A DNA stretch of 64,000 bases from Lapidilactobacillus achengensis (lineage in GTDB: Bacteria > Bacillota > Bacilli > Lactobacillales > Lactobacillaceae). The notes under the pieces were generated by a model. It made no database searches and was not told the DNA's origin. It saw only the letters and a program-made list of their open reading frames with translations. The DNA lies in contig NZ_RHOV01000005.1 of NCBI RefSeq assembly GCF_003946655.1, positions 82,747 through 146,746 on the forward strand, given 5' to 3'. Every line of letters starts with the position of its first letter. The stretch's first letter is position 1. Below are positions 16,123-24,042 of this stretch, piece by piece. The translations under genes were made by a program, and so were the position numbers.

Positions 16123-17292
16123 ATGGCAGTACAGCAGGCTTGTGGGATCATCGCTGAATACAATCCGTTTCATCGCGGGCACGCCTATCAACTCCAGCAA
16201 GCACGGCAAAAAAGTGGTGCAGCTTGTCTGATCGTGGCCATGTCAGGAAATTACGTCCAACGTGGCGAACCGGCGATCATTGATAAATGGCAGCGGGCGC
16301 GTTTGGCGTTGGCGCACGGCGCGGATATCGTGGTGGAACTGCCATTTGCGGTCAGTTGTCAGCCGGCGGATCGGTTTGCGACCGGCGCCTTAGCAATTTT
16401 AGCGGCGCTTGGCTGTGATACTCTGGCCTTCGGTACGGAAACGCCGACTTTTGATTATCAGGATTTCGTTCAGCGGGTCTGGCCCCAATCCCAGCAACAA
16501 CGGTTTGCTGTGGATTATACGAAAACCTATGCCACCCAATGGAACGAACTTTTACAACAGGAAATGGGTTCAATGGTGGCGGCGCCCAATCAGCTATTGG
16601 CCTTGAGTTATGCCATTGCCAACGCCCAATTGGCTCAGCCGTTGACTTTGTTGCCGCTGGCGCGGGTGGGGGTGGATCACGATCAGGATAGCAGTGGTCA
16701 TGATCAACACGGCCAGGCTTTTGCCAGCGCTTCTTATTTGCGACGCCAGTTGTTGCAAGGTCAAACCGCGGCGATCAGTCCGTTTGTGCCCTATGGTCCA
16801 CAAGTGCTCCAAGGACCATTCTTGGCGGCGGACCAATTATGGCCTTGGTTGCATTACCGGCTGACCACGACTTGGCCCCAAGCGTTGGCCCCAATCTATC
16901 AAATGTCAGAAGGTCTAGAATATCGGTTTTGGGAGCAAAATTTGCAGAGTCAAAATTGGTCTGATTTCTTACGCCGGGTCAAGTCGAAACGGTATACCTA
17001 TGCCCGCTTACGGCGGTTAGCGCTGTACACCTTGCTCAATGTGACGGCGGCGGAGATCCAGCAGGCCCTGACGCAACAACCCCAATTGCGGCTGTTGGGC
17101 TTCACTGCCGCCGGGCAGCAGTATCTCCATCAGCAACGGTCGAAGATAGCGGCGCCCTTGATCACGCGCGTCACCGCGGCGGCGGGCGCGCCCCAGGGCC
17201 CCTTAGGCTTGCAGATCCGAGTCGATCGCTTGTATGAGCAATTGACTGGGCGCGAACAGAATTTCAAACAACAAATCATCATAAAAAAATGA
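16123..17292 (+). CDS. tmcAL: tRNA(Met) cytidine acetate ligase (YlbM)
   Basis: A 389-residue enzyme that activates acetate with ATP and acetylates C34 of elongator tRNA-Met. The N-terminal nucleotidyltransferase fold has GIIAEYNPFHRGHAYQL (HxGH-type), then MSGNYVQRGEPAI and DIVVELPF. The length matches the family. It starts 3 bases after the methyltransferase stop, with TAGGAG upstream. The order methyltransferase-tmcAL-yceD is widespread in Lactobacillales. Confidence 0.94.
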   Translation: MAVQQACGIIAEYNPFHRGHAYQLQQARQKSGAACLIVAMSGNYVQRGEPAIIDKWQRARLALAHGADIVVELPFAVSCQPADRFATGALAILAALGCDTLAFGTETPTFDYQDFVQRVWPQSQQQRFAVDYTKTYATQWNELLQQEMGSMVAAPNQLLALSYAIANAQLAQPLTLLPLARVGVDHDQDSSGHDQHGQAFASASYLRRQLLQGQTAAISPFVPYGPQVLQGPFLAADQLWPWLHYRLTTTWPQALAPIYQMSEGLEYRFWEQNLQSQNWSDFLRRVKSKRYTYARLRRLALYTLLNVTAAEIQQALTQQPQLRLLGFTAAGQQYLHQQRSKIAAPLITRVTAAAGAPQGPLGLQIRVDRLYEQLTGREQNFKQQIIIKK

Positions 17293-17302
17293 GGTGTCGA
17301 AA

Positions 17303-17923
17303 ATGACTTTAAGATTTCCAATTGACCAGTTGCAAAAATACCAGCGCAAGGCGATTCAGATCGATGAGACCTTAATGCCCGAAACTTCTTTAAAGCAACG
17401 TTATCCCCAATTGATCGGGGCATCCGCTTTTCAAGTCACCGGGACGTTGCAGGCAGAAGGTGAAGGTTGGCGCAGTCGCTTGCAGGTGAGTGGTCAGCTG
17501 ACTGTACCTTCAACACGAAGTTTGGCGCCGGTGGCCCTACCATTAGACTTACGGATTGACGAGCTTTATCTGGATCAAGAGTTGGCAGTCGCCGAGTTGG
17601 AAGAAGATGAAGCCACACCAACAGAGAGTAATGAGGATATCATTATTCCTATCGTCAACGGTGAGATCGATTTAGCTAGCGCCATCGAAGATAATCTTCT
17701 TTTGGCGATCCCTACCCAGATCTACACCCCGGCAGAAGCCGCTGGTGAGGCGTTGCCGACTGGTGAGGGGTGGGAAGTGTTGAGCGAGGCCGATTTCGCT
17801 GCAGCAGCGGCCGCCCAAGCCAACCAACCCAATCCTGAGTTTGCGAAATTGAAGCTACTACTTGATCAGCAAGCTCAAGCTACGGATCAGCCAGATGATC
17901 AGGAAGACGAGTCCAAGGAATGA
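17303..17923 (+). CDS. DUF177 family protein (YceD)
   Basis: A 206-residue acidic YceD/DUF177 protein, a family linked to 23S rRNA or large-subunit metabolism. Conserved parts are the VTGTLQAEG region, SRLQVSGQLTVPSTRSLAPV and a late NPEFAKLKLLL. The ATG at 17303 is chosen (TGAGGTG upstream), although an in-frame GTG at 17294 overlaps that site. The cysteine of typical YceD proteins (VxCxRCL) is replaced by a serine-containing VPSTRSL. In most Firmicutes rpmF follows, but here there is only a terminator and then gnd. Confidence 0.82.
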   Translation: MTLRFPIDQLQKYQRKAIQIDETLMPETSLKQRYPQLIGASAFQVTGTLQAEGEGWRSRLQVSGQLTVPSTRSLAPVALPLDLRIDELYLDQELAVAELEEDEATPTESNEDIIIPIVNGEIDLASAIEDNLLLAIPTQIYTPAEAAGEALPTGEGWEVLSEADFAAAAAAQANQPNPEFAKLKLLLDQQAQATDQPDDQEDESKE

Positions 17924-18004
17924 GTTGTCGGTAACAAGAAGGCCAAACAGCAAGCTCCCAACGGCCAATGCGCCGCTAATGGTGCGATTTTTGTTCCTGA
18001 TTGG

Positions 18005-18030
18005 AAAAAAGCAGTGAGCGCTGCTTTTTT
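18005..18030 (+). terminator. Terminator of the yqeG-yceD operon
   Basis: AAAAAAGCAG and CTGCTTTTTT pair around TGAGCG, ending in a T run, 82 bases after the yceD stop. Confidence 0.85.
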
Positions 18031-18177
18031 ATTTTCCAAAAATCTTATTGTCACAGCGCTTTCACGGTAGCCTTTCACTATGAATTTCGCTTGTTTTTTG
18101 TTAGGATAGAGATGTTTGAGAATCAAAGCGCGTTAAGCCACGCGTGAAAGAACTAAATAAATTGGAGGCAATGATTC

Positions 18178-19602
18178 ATGGATAAACCACAAATTGGCGT
18201 CATTGGTATGGCCGTCATGGGAAAGAATTTAGCGCTAAATATCGAAAGCCGTGGTTATACTGTTGCAATCTATAATCGGACCGGGAGTAAGACTGAGGCG
18301 GTTGCTAAAGAACATAGCGATAAGAAATTAGTGCCAAGTTACACGATCGAAGATTTTGTCGCTTCATTGGAGAAGCCACGGCGGATCATGATGATGGTCA
18401 AGGCTGGCGCTGGGACCGATGCGGTTATTAAGCAATTATTACCATTGCTGGATAAAGGCGATGTCCTGATCGATGGTGGCAACACCTTCTTCAAAGACAC
18501 CATGCGGCGCAATGCTGAATTGGACAAGTCGGGGATCAACTTTATTGGTATGGGCGTTTCCGGTGGCGAACTTGGCGCCTTGGAAGGACCTTCATTGATG
18601 CCTGGTGGTCAAAAAGAAGCCTATGATCTCGTCGCGCCGATCTTAGAACAAATCGCGGCCAAGGCTGATGACGGCACACCTTGTGTTACCTATATTGGTG
18701 CTAATGGGGCCGGTCATTATGTCAAGATGGTCCATAATGGGATCGAATATGGTGATATGGAATTGATTGCCGAGGTTTACAATATTTTGCGGCAAGTCTT
18801 AGGCTTTAGTGTTGAAGAAATCGCTGACATTTTCAAGGAATGGGATGAGGGCGAATTACAAAGTTACTTGGTCGAAATCACCGCGGATATTTTGACGCGA
18901 AAAGATGATCTTGGCACCGGCAAGCCTGTCGTTGACGTTATTTTGGACGCGGCTGGTAACAAAGGTACAGGTAAGTGGAGTTCTCAAGAAGCCCTTGAAG
19001 TGGGCGTGCCTCAATCCCTGATCACCGAGGCGGTTTACGCCCGTTATATTTCCGCGTTGAAAGACGAACGGGTGACCGCCAGCAAGGTCTTGCATGGTCC
19101 AGAGCCGAAATTGGCAGCAGGTGTTGATAAGAAGGCCTTAGTCGAAGAAATTCGGCAGGCGCTTTATTTCAGCAAAATCATGAGTTACGCCCAAGGCTTC
19201 GAACAAATGTTGGCGGCGGCTAAACACTATGATTGGGAATTAGACTTCGGTAAAATCGCGGCAATTTGGCGAGAAGGCTGCATCATTCGGGCGCAATTCT
19301 TGCAAAAGATCACCTCGGCTTATGACCAAAAGGCTGACTTACAAAACCTGCTGTTGGACCCATACTTCACCAATATTGCCGAGAAATATCAAGCGGCGGT
19401 TCGTGATGTGGTTGCTTTGGCGGTTAAGAATGGCGTACCAGCACCAGGATTGAGTGCGGCGATCAACTATTACGATTCATATCGGGCGGAAGTGCTGCCG
19501 GCTAATCTGACGCAAGCGCAACGGGACTACTTCGGCGCGCATACTTATCTGCGCAATGATCGCGAAGGCGTCTTCCACTACACGTGGTACGAGGAACAAT
19601 AG
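18178..19602 (+). CDS. gnd: 6-phosphogluconate dehydrogenase, decarboxylating
   Basis: A 474-residue enzyme that converts 6-phosphogluconate to ribulose 5-phosphate and CO2 in the pentose phosphate pathway. It has the N-terminal cofactor loop [16 protein letters not shown], the family signature around the catalytic lysine [18 protein letters not shown], and the C-terminal NYYDSYRA. The length is full. An AATTGGAGG site precedes the ATG. The coding region is intact although the prophage begins just downstream. Confidence 0.97.
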   Translation: MDKPQIGVIGMAVMGKNLALNIESRGYTVAIYNRTGSKTEAVAKEHSDKKLVPSYTIEDFVASLEKPRRIMMMVKAGAGTDAVIKQLLPLLDKGDVLIDGGNTFFKDTMRRNAELDKSGINFIGMGVSGGELGALEGPSLMPGGQKEAYDLVAPILEQIAAKADDGTPCVTYIGANGAGHYVKMVHNGIEYGDMELIAEVYNILRQVLGFSVEEIADIFKEWDEGELQSYLVEITADILTRKDDLGTGKPVVDVILDAAGNKGTGKWSSQEALEVGVPQSLITEAVYARYISALKDERVTASKVLHGPEPKLAAGVDKKALVEEIRQALYFSKIMSYAQGFEQMLAAAKHYDWELDFGKIAAIWREGCIIRAQFLQKITSAYDQKADLQNLLLDPYFTNIAEKYQAAVRDVVALAVKNGVPAPGLSAAINYYDSYRAEVLPANLTQAQRDYFGAHTYLRNDREGVFHYTWYEEQ

Positions 19603-19623
19603 AAAAACTAAAGTAAATTAATT

Positions 19624-19674
19624 AAGCTTATCCCACGTTTAGAGCGATTTCTAAACTTCGGGATAAGCTTTTTT
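19624..19674 (+). terminator. Terminator of gnd, at the host/prophage border
   Basis: AAGCTTATCCC pairs with GGGATAAGCTT, with an inner GTTTAGA/TCTAAAC, and ends in TTTTTTT. The integrase gene stops 15 bases beyond it on the other strand, so the left attachment site probably overlaps or adjoins this terminator. Confidence 0.88.
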
Positions 19675-19688
19675 TCGTTTAATCTTCA

Positions 19689-20927
19689 TTAGTTTTCATT
19701 AGAATTGTGGTACAAATTGTGGTACATGGTCCCTTGTACCACAATTTCTGTATCGGTTGGTATTGCTGGGCTGAAGCCTTTCGAAACATTCAGGCTTGCT
19801 CCCTCTGTCGGACGAGTATAGTCAGCCGTCATTTGCACGCTTGAGTGACCCAGATAATGCATTACATCTATTTGTGGAACTCCATGCGCAATAGTTTCTG
19901 TTGCAAAATAATGGCGGAACATATGTGGATGCATTTTGATTCCAACTTTTGTGCTAATTGTTTTGCACAGATAAGTCAGGTGAAGTACTCCGGAAGGATC
20001 GCCATTTTGTTTGACCCACAACCAAGGAGTGGATTCAGTATCTTTATGACCGGCAGTCCGACGTAAATTGGCAGTTTCAATAGAATTCTCCAGTGCGTTT
20101 ACTGATTCACCTGTCATCACAATTTTACGATAGCTGGTTTTCGTTTTTAGCTCGCCGCCATTGGGCTCGTTAACGCTGCGTTGATAATCAATATTTACAA
20201 CTGCATATCTCTCTTTAGTAATTTGATTCTCTTTAATTTCAATTGAGGTAGTTCGCAGACCGTTAATTTCGCCGCGACGCATGCCAGAGTTCGCCAAGAT
20301 AAAAATCATGTTGTAATCATACGGATTCAAATTTTCTTTTGCGCACTTCATCCATTTGTTGAAGTCTATCGGCTCAATTGATTTGTTTTTAGCGTCTTTG
20401 CCTGAGTAGTCTAAGCCTCTAATGCGGTTGCTTCCCAACAGCTCTTGGCTGACAGCATAGTTAATAATCAATGAGAGAGTACCATACGCAGACCTGATTG
20501 TGTCATGGGCTAATTCACTCTGTGATAGACTATCAAGCCAGGATTGGACGACAGGGCGCTTTATTTTGGATAAGAAATAATTTCCGAGTGCTTTTTTGAT
20601 ATAGGTGTCGTAGTTCATCTTTTGCGAATCAGCTGTTGAAGTGCGCCACCGACCTAGTCGTTCTTTTTCAGAAACCATCTGACGCCAAACTTGCTCTAAT
20701 TTGACTTTGTCAGCTGATAGGTTGTCAAAATTCTTTAGCGCTAAATCAGATTCGAATTTCTTTAGGACAATATCAGCTTCTCGCCACGTTTTATAGCCAG
20801 ACTTGCTAAACTGTTTATAATTTCCCACGGTGTCTTTATAACCGCGTCGCACACCAAATCGCTTACCTTGATCAGTTGGGTACTCGTAAAGATTTGGGTG
20901 ATTCTTAACTTTTGTCCATTTTCTCAT
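19689..20927 (-). CDS. Phage site-specific tyrosine integrase
   Basis: A 412-residue tyrosine recombinase. An N-terminal arm-binding AP2-like region comes first, then a SAM-like core-binding domain (about 75-170). The catalytic domain carries Arg217 (SGMRRGEI), Lys263 (LKTKTSYR), His335 and Arg338 (HPHMFRHY), His361 (LGHSS) and nucleophile Tyr370 (TADYTRPT). It integrates and excises the phage chromosome. It has a GGGAG site 7 bases upstream of the ATG and is the last gene of the lysogeny operon. The C-terminal 30 residues beyond the tyrosine lie over a cluster of short repeats (19703-19747). Confidence 0.96.
   Translation of the reverse strand: MRKWTKVKNHPNLYEYPTDQGKRFGVRRGYKDTVGNYKQFSKSGYKTWREADIVLKKFESDLALKNFDNLSADKVKLEQVWRQMVSEKERLGRWRTSTADSQKMNYDTYIKKALGNYFLSKIKRPVVQSWLDSLSQSELAHDTIRSAYGTLSLIINYAVSQELLGSNRIRGLDYSGKDAKNKSIEPIDFNKWMKCAKENLNPYDYNMIFILANSGMRRGEINGLRTTSIEIKENQITKERYAVVNIDYQRSVNEPNGGELKTKTSYRKIVMTGESVNALENSIETANLRRTAGHKDTESTPWLWVKQNGDPSGVLHLTYLCKTISTKVGIKMHPHMFRHYFATETIAHGVPQIDVMHYLGHSSVQMTADYTRPTEGASLNVSKGFSPAIPTDTEIVVQGTMYHNLYHNSNEN
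19703..19747. repeat. Clustered 12-base direct and inverted repeats at the integrase 3' end
   Basis: AATTGTGGTACA occurs at 19703-19714 and again, directly adjacent, at 19715-19726. Its inverse TGTACCACAATT is at 19735-19746. The second and third copies form a 13-bp perfect hairpin arm pair with an 8-base loop. The position next to the expected attL suggests integrase arm-type or excisionase sites, and a minus-strand transcript hairpin is an alternative. Confidence 0.6.
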
Positions 20928-21029
20928 TATCGTTACTCCCTTCGTGATGTGTTATTTAATACGCCAAAAAACACGCACGTATGTTCTTTTAAACTGTAAA
21001 AAAATAGGCGGTACATAATTTCTATTAAG

Positions 21030-21342
21030 TTATTCTTCCGGATTAAGATCCATCTCAGCAATAGAATCATCAAGTTGTTCCATGACACCTTCAGCTTCAA
21101 GTTTGCTAGTCCAGGACGAACGATTTTCAGGTTTCTTTATGCTGTTGCGGACATTGCTATAAACATTTTCAACTAACTCTTCCCAAAGCTTGTCTGCCTG
21201 ACGGGCAACCACTGTTTCGTTATATCGCTTAGCTGGCGCACGCTTCAAATTTTTTTGTCTGCAGATCAATCGCTTTTTCTAAAAATCTGTCTTTTGCTGA
21301 GGTAATTGATTCAAAGTAGTCGAAAAACTCTTTCTCGTTCAT
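21030..21342 (-). pseudogene. Small phage protein gene broken by a one-base frameshift in a seven-A run
   Basis: On the minus strand a perfect AAGGAGGT site precedes ATG at 21342, which opens MNEKEFFDYFESITSAKDRF and stops after 37 codons (21229). A second frame (21030-21269, ending WTSKLEAEGVMEQLDDSI and so on) has only a TTG start with no ribosome-binding site. The two frames join exactly if one A is removed from the AAAAAAA run at 21250-21256, giving a continuous protein of about 103 residues, rich in charged helices. The function is unknown. The shift is either a mutation, a sequencing error in the homopolymer, or slippage. Confidence 0.7.
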
Positions 21343-21485
21343 TTCTTGACCTCCTTATGATCAAAGCCTCGGTTAAGAATCGCACTTAACTATGCCACTA
21401 GGCGAGGTTAAAAATAAATATTACAGTTAAATCAGATGATTGAAAAACCCTTTTTTATGGGTTATAATTAATCATAAGTTAAGGG

Positions 21486-23159
21486 TCAATCCGTAGGCAA
21501 ACCCTTTACTGCCTTGCCGTCTAGCTCAGTCACTCGTGTGGCCTTGAGCTTTTTTTGTTGGGCAAAATCGCCATTAACTAATAAATCATATCCCACAAAT
21601 AATTTACGATAAAATGTTTTTAAACTGGTGTTTTCTTTTACAGCATTTTCAAATCCGTCTAACGCTGTATTTATTACATAGTCAGATAATTCTGTTTTGG
21701 GAATTCTTTTCAGATTATAGGTTATAACGGAAATACATTTGGGTGTTCCTAGTGGAAACACTTTGAAAATTTCGTCTAAACTATTGAATTTCTTACGATC
21801 ATATCTTCCAACAGAGTTAATAATACTATCTAGATTTGGATAACATCTGATTTTATTTTCCAGCTTAAATAGTTCATCGTCTTTGAGTTTTAAAGTATCT
21901 AAATCGACACTATTCCAGTATTTTGCAAATGGAACTTTAGTTTTTCTGTCTCCCTGATGTGCTGCGAATGACAAGGCAACAGCAGGTAAATAGTTGTTAG
22001 TGTTCAGAAAATAATCCTTGATATAGCTTAATAGGTCCGGATATACATAAATATATTTTTTATCGCCTAAGGCAACAACAATATGTTTGCCCTGATTAAT
22101 TTGATCATCAATTTTGTCAAGGTTTTCTACAGATACTAAAACAGATTCTATTTCGCCCTTTCGCCCGGAATCTTCAACCAAACGTTTGATTAATGAATTA
22201 TATTTTCTTACTTCTAAAGGAGTTGCACCTTCATCAATTCTATTAAATTGTTTGTATAAATCAGTATAATTATCCGTTTTTATTGAAGTATAAGTAAAAT
22301 TGAGGGAATGATCATTCTCAATAGATTCAGTTAACTCTTTGTGTCCTTTTTTATATTCAACAACCAGTATTCTATTCGCTGTTTTTCTTGTATCTTCTCG
22401 TGGTAATTGTGAGGAAAAATCAGATAACAGTTTTCTGACATTTCTATCTGTTAATGAATATCCTAAGAAAACGATTGGAGATGAAATCATTGAAGAAAGT
22501 ATCTTTGCGCTAATTAATATCGATTGTTTGTCATACTCTTCGTAATCTTCTTTGGTTATTATTAATGAGCTAGGATCGGTGAGACTACCGTGGATTTTAT
22601 ACAATTCGGACCAATTATCTGTTTCATCAAAAAAGCCACTTTGTCCGATATATGTTTTAGGACTTTGTCCATTTTTATGATGTAATTCAGTTTCAATTAA
22701 AGAATCGTAGTTTGTAGTTACAATAATTTTTGCCTTACTGAGCAAAATACCGAATTGATTCAGTTCATCTTTATCAATATTGCTTTTTAAATGCGCTTTT
22801 TTGAAATGATTGCATAAGTCAAATTTGAAGGGAGATATATTTTGTTGATAGGCCATCTTATCTGTTAATCCCGCAACATGAATATCACCGTTGTAAAAAC
22901 CATTGTCAAATTTTTCTTTAATGATTGTTGCAATTTCGGTATTAACGTTAAACCCTATATCTTCGTCGGATAAGTCAGAATATTTCTTCGTAAGATCGTG
23001 CATTTCAGAATAGAAGGGAGTAGAAATTTTTAATTTTTTCCAATATCGTTGTAGAAGTTCTTCCCAAGAGTCAGATTCTTCTAAATATCGCTTTGAGATA
23101 CCTGACCCGATAAAAACGATAGGGTAACTATTATTGTCAACAATCTCTTTTAATCCCAT
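21486..23159 (-). CDS. SIR2-domain protein, probable anti-phage defence effector
   Basis: A 557-residue protein. The N-terminal 290 residues form a SIR2-like NAD-binding domain: GSGIS at 18-22, TTNYDSLIE around Asn150, KIHGS with His190, a TKEDY motif, and VFLGYSLTD at 230-238. These are the positions of the catalytic Asn and His used for NAD cleavage in defence sirtuins (DSR, Thoeris ThsA and others). The C-terminal 260 residues are not recognised and could sense infection. It is a single AT-rich gene between integrase and repressor, the usual place for lysogenic-conversion cargo. A GGTGG site precedes the ATG. NAD depletion is an inference from the family. Confidence 0.82.
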   Translation of the reverse strand: MGLKEIVDNNSYPIVFIGSGISKRYLEESDSWEELLQRYWKKLKISTPFYSEMHDLTKKYSDLSDEDIGFNVNTEIATIIKEKFDNGFYNGDIHVAGLTDKMAYQQNISPFKFDLCNHFKKAHLKSNIDKDELNQFGILLSKAKIIVTTNYDSLIETELHHKNGQSPKTYIGQSGFFDETDNWSELYKIHGSLTDPSSLIITKEDYEEYDKQSILISAKILSSMISSPIVFLGYSLTDRNVRKLLSDFSSQLPREDTRKTANRILVVEYKKGHKELTESIENDHSLNFTYTSIKTDNYTDLYKQFNRIDEGATPLEVRKYNSLIKRLVEDSGRKGEIESVLVSVENLDKIDDQINQGKHIVVALGDKKYIYVYPDLLSYIKDYFLNTNNYLPAVALSFAAHQGDRKTKVPFAKYWNSVDLDTLKLKDDELFKLENKIRCYPNLDSIINSVGRYDRKKFNSLDEIFKVFPLGTPKCISVITYNLKRIPKTELSDYVINTALDGFENAVKENTSLKTFYRKLFVGYDLLVNGDFAQQKKLKATRVTELDGKAVKGLPTD

Positions 23160-23182
23160 TTAATCACCACCAATATATTTGT

Positions 23183-23212
23183 TCAAAAGCCCCAGCTGGG
23201 AGTCGAACCCAA
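23183..23212 (-). other. tRNA 3'-half-like fragment (T-arm and acceptor strand)
   Basis: On the minus strand, TTGGG-TTCGACT-CCCAG is a 5-bp stem with the canonical seven-base T-loop TTCRANY, followed by CTGGGGC as a possible acceptor 3' strand. No D-arm, anticodon arm or 5' acceptor strand precedes it, so it is not a complete tRNA. It lies between the SIR2 gene and the next gene, at a possible cassette border. Confidence 0.4.
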
Positions 23213-23238
23213 CTTAAACCGAATAGGGTGTGGTGCAG

Positions 23239-23946
23239 TTACTTCATGTCAGATTGTGATTTGCCAGATACGGCATCATTATCAAATGTGATATTAAAAT
23301 TAGCTCCTAAATCGCCTTTGATACCAGTCATATACATGGCAATAACTTTCTTAGTTCCGCCGATTAGGCTTTCGTCTAAACTATCAGGTTCGCCAAACTT
23401 AGCGATAACATCGTTATAACTTGTTCCATTTGCGATTGATTCAAAATCGGCCAATGAAATTTTGTTTTTGCGGTTGATTTTAAATCCAGCTAAATTTTTT
23501 GAAAATGCTTTGCCATCCGTGAAACTAATGATAATGTTGGCGCCTAGACCGCCCTCGACATTCGTCCAAGTAAGGATGTCTGTTTTAACACCCTCAGTTG
23601 TACTACTTGAGGTAGAAGCTGGTTTACCAAATGTTTTTTTAATTTCATCGGTTGTCTGACCACCGTCGGCTTTATTCATTAAATCACCAATTTTGACGGC
23701 GTCGAATTGAGCCCGAGTGATTTTACCACTATCAGTTTTACTAGATGATGAGGACTTTGTATTAGTTGCAGTAGTTTTTGTAGATGAAGCTTTATCTGCC
23801 TTATCGTCACTGCCCTTATTGCCGCCCATTGCTGAACCAGCTGCAATGATGACAATAACAACTAAAATCCAGAACCAAACTCGCTTGTAGAATGGTTTTT
23901 TCAACTTATAAGTGTTGCCATTCTCATCTTTAATCTTTTTTGCCAT
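23239..23946 (-). CDS. Membrane-anchored protein with two DUF3862/BLIP-like repeats
   Basis: A 235-residue protein. A basic cytoplasmic N-terminus is followed by one transmembrane segment (about 25-43, VWFWILVVIVIIAAGSAMGG) and a Ser/Thr/Lys linker. Two extracellular repeats follow (about 77-155 and 160-230), each with the pattern of SmpA/BLIP-like folds: FDAVKIGDL...FGKP...GGLGANIIISF and FESIANGTS...FGEP...GDLGANFNITF. Membrane-tethered proteins at this place in the lysogeny module of Gram-positive phages can act in superinfection exclusion (for example Ltp and Sie proteins), so that role is plausible. GGAGG precedes the ATG. Confidence 0.72.
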   Translation of the reverse strand: MAKKIKDENGNTYKLKKPFYKRVWFWILVVIVIIAAGSAMGGNKGSDDKADKASSTKTTATNTKSSSSSKTDSGKITRAQFDAVKIGDLMNKADGGQTTDEIKKTFGKPASTSSSTTEGVKTDILTWTNVEGGLGANIIISFTDGKAFSKNLAGFKINRKNKISLADFESIANGTSYNDVIAKFGEPDSLDESLIGGTKKVIAMYMTGIKGDLGANFNITFDNDAVSGKSQSDMK

Positions 23947-24042
23947 AATAATTCCTCCAACCCAGACCTACATCTGGTATAATATTTTTGTACAAAGTAT
24001 TACCGAAAGCTACCGTGCCAGCGGTGGCTTTTTCTTTTTGCT

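Noticed and set aside
17924..18177. rpmF expected after yceD
   Set aside because: I looked for the L32 start and zinc motif in all frames and saw none. The gap holds a terminator and the gnd promoter region.
18178..19602. gnd disrupted by prophage insertion
   Set aside because: The coding sequence is full length with an intact C-terminus and its own terminator. Insertion is downstream.
23183..23212. Complete tRNA gene
   Set aside because: Only the T-arm and one acceptor strand are seen. The 5' half is absent.
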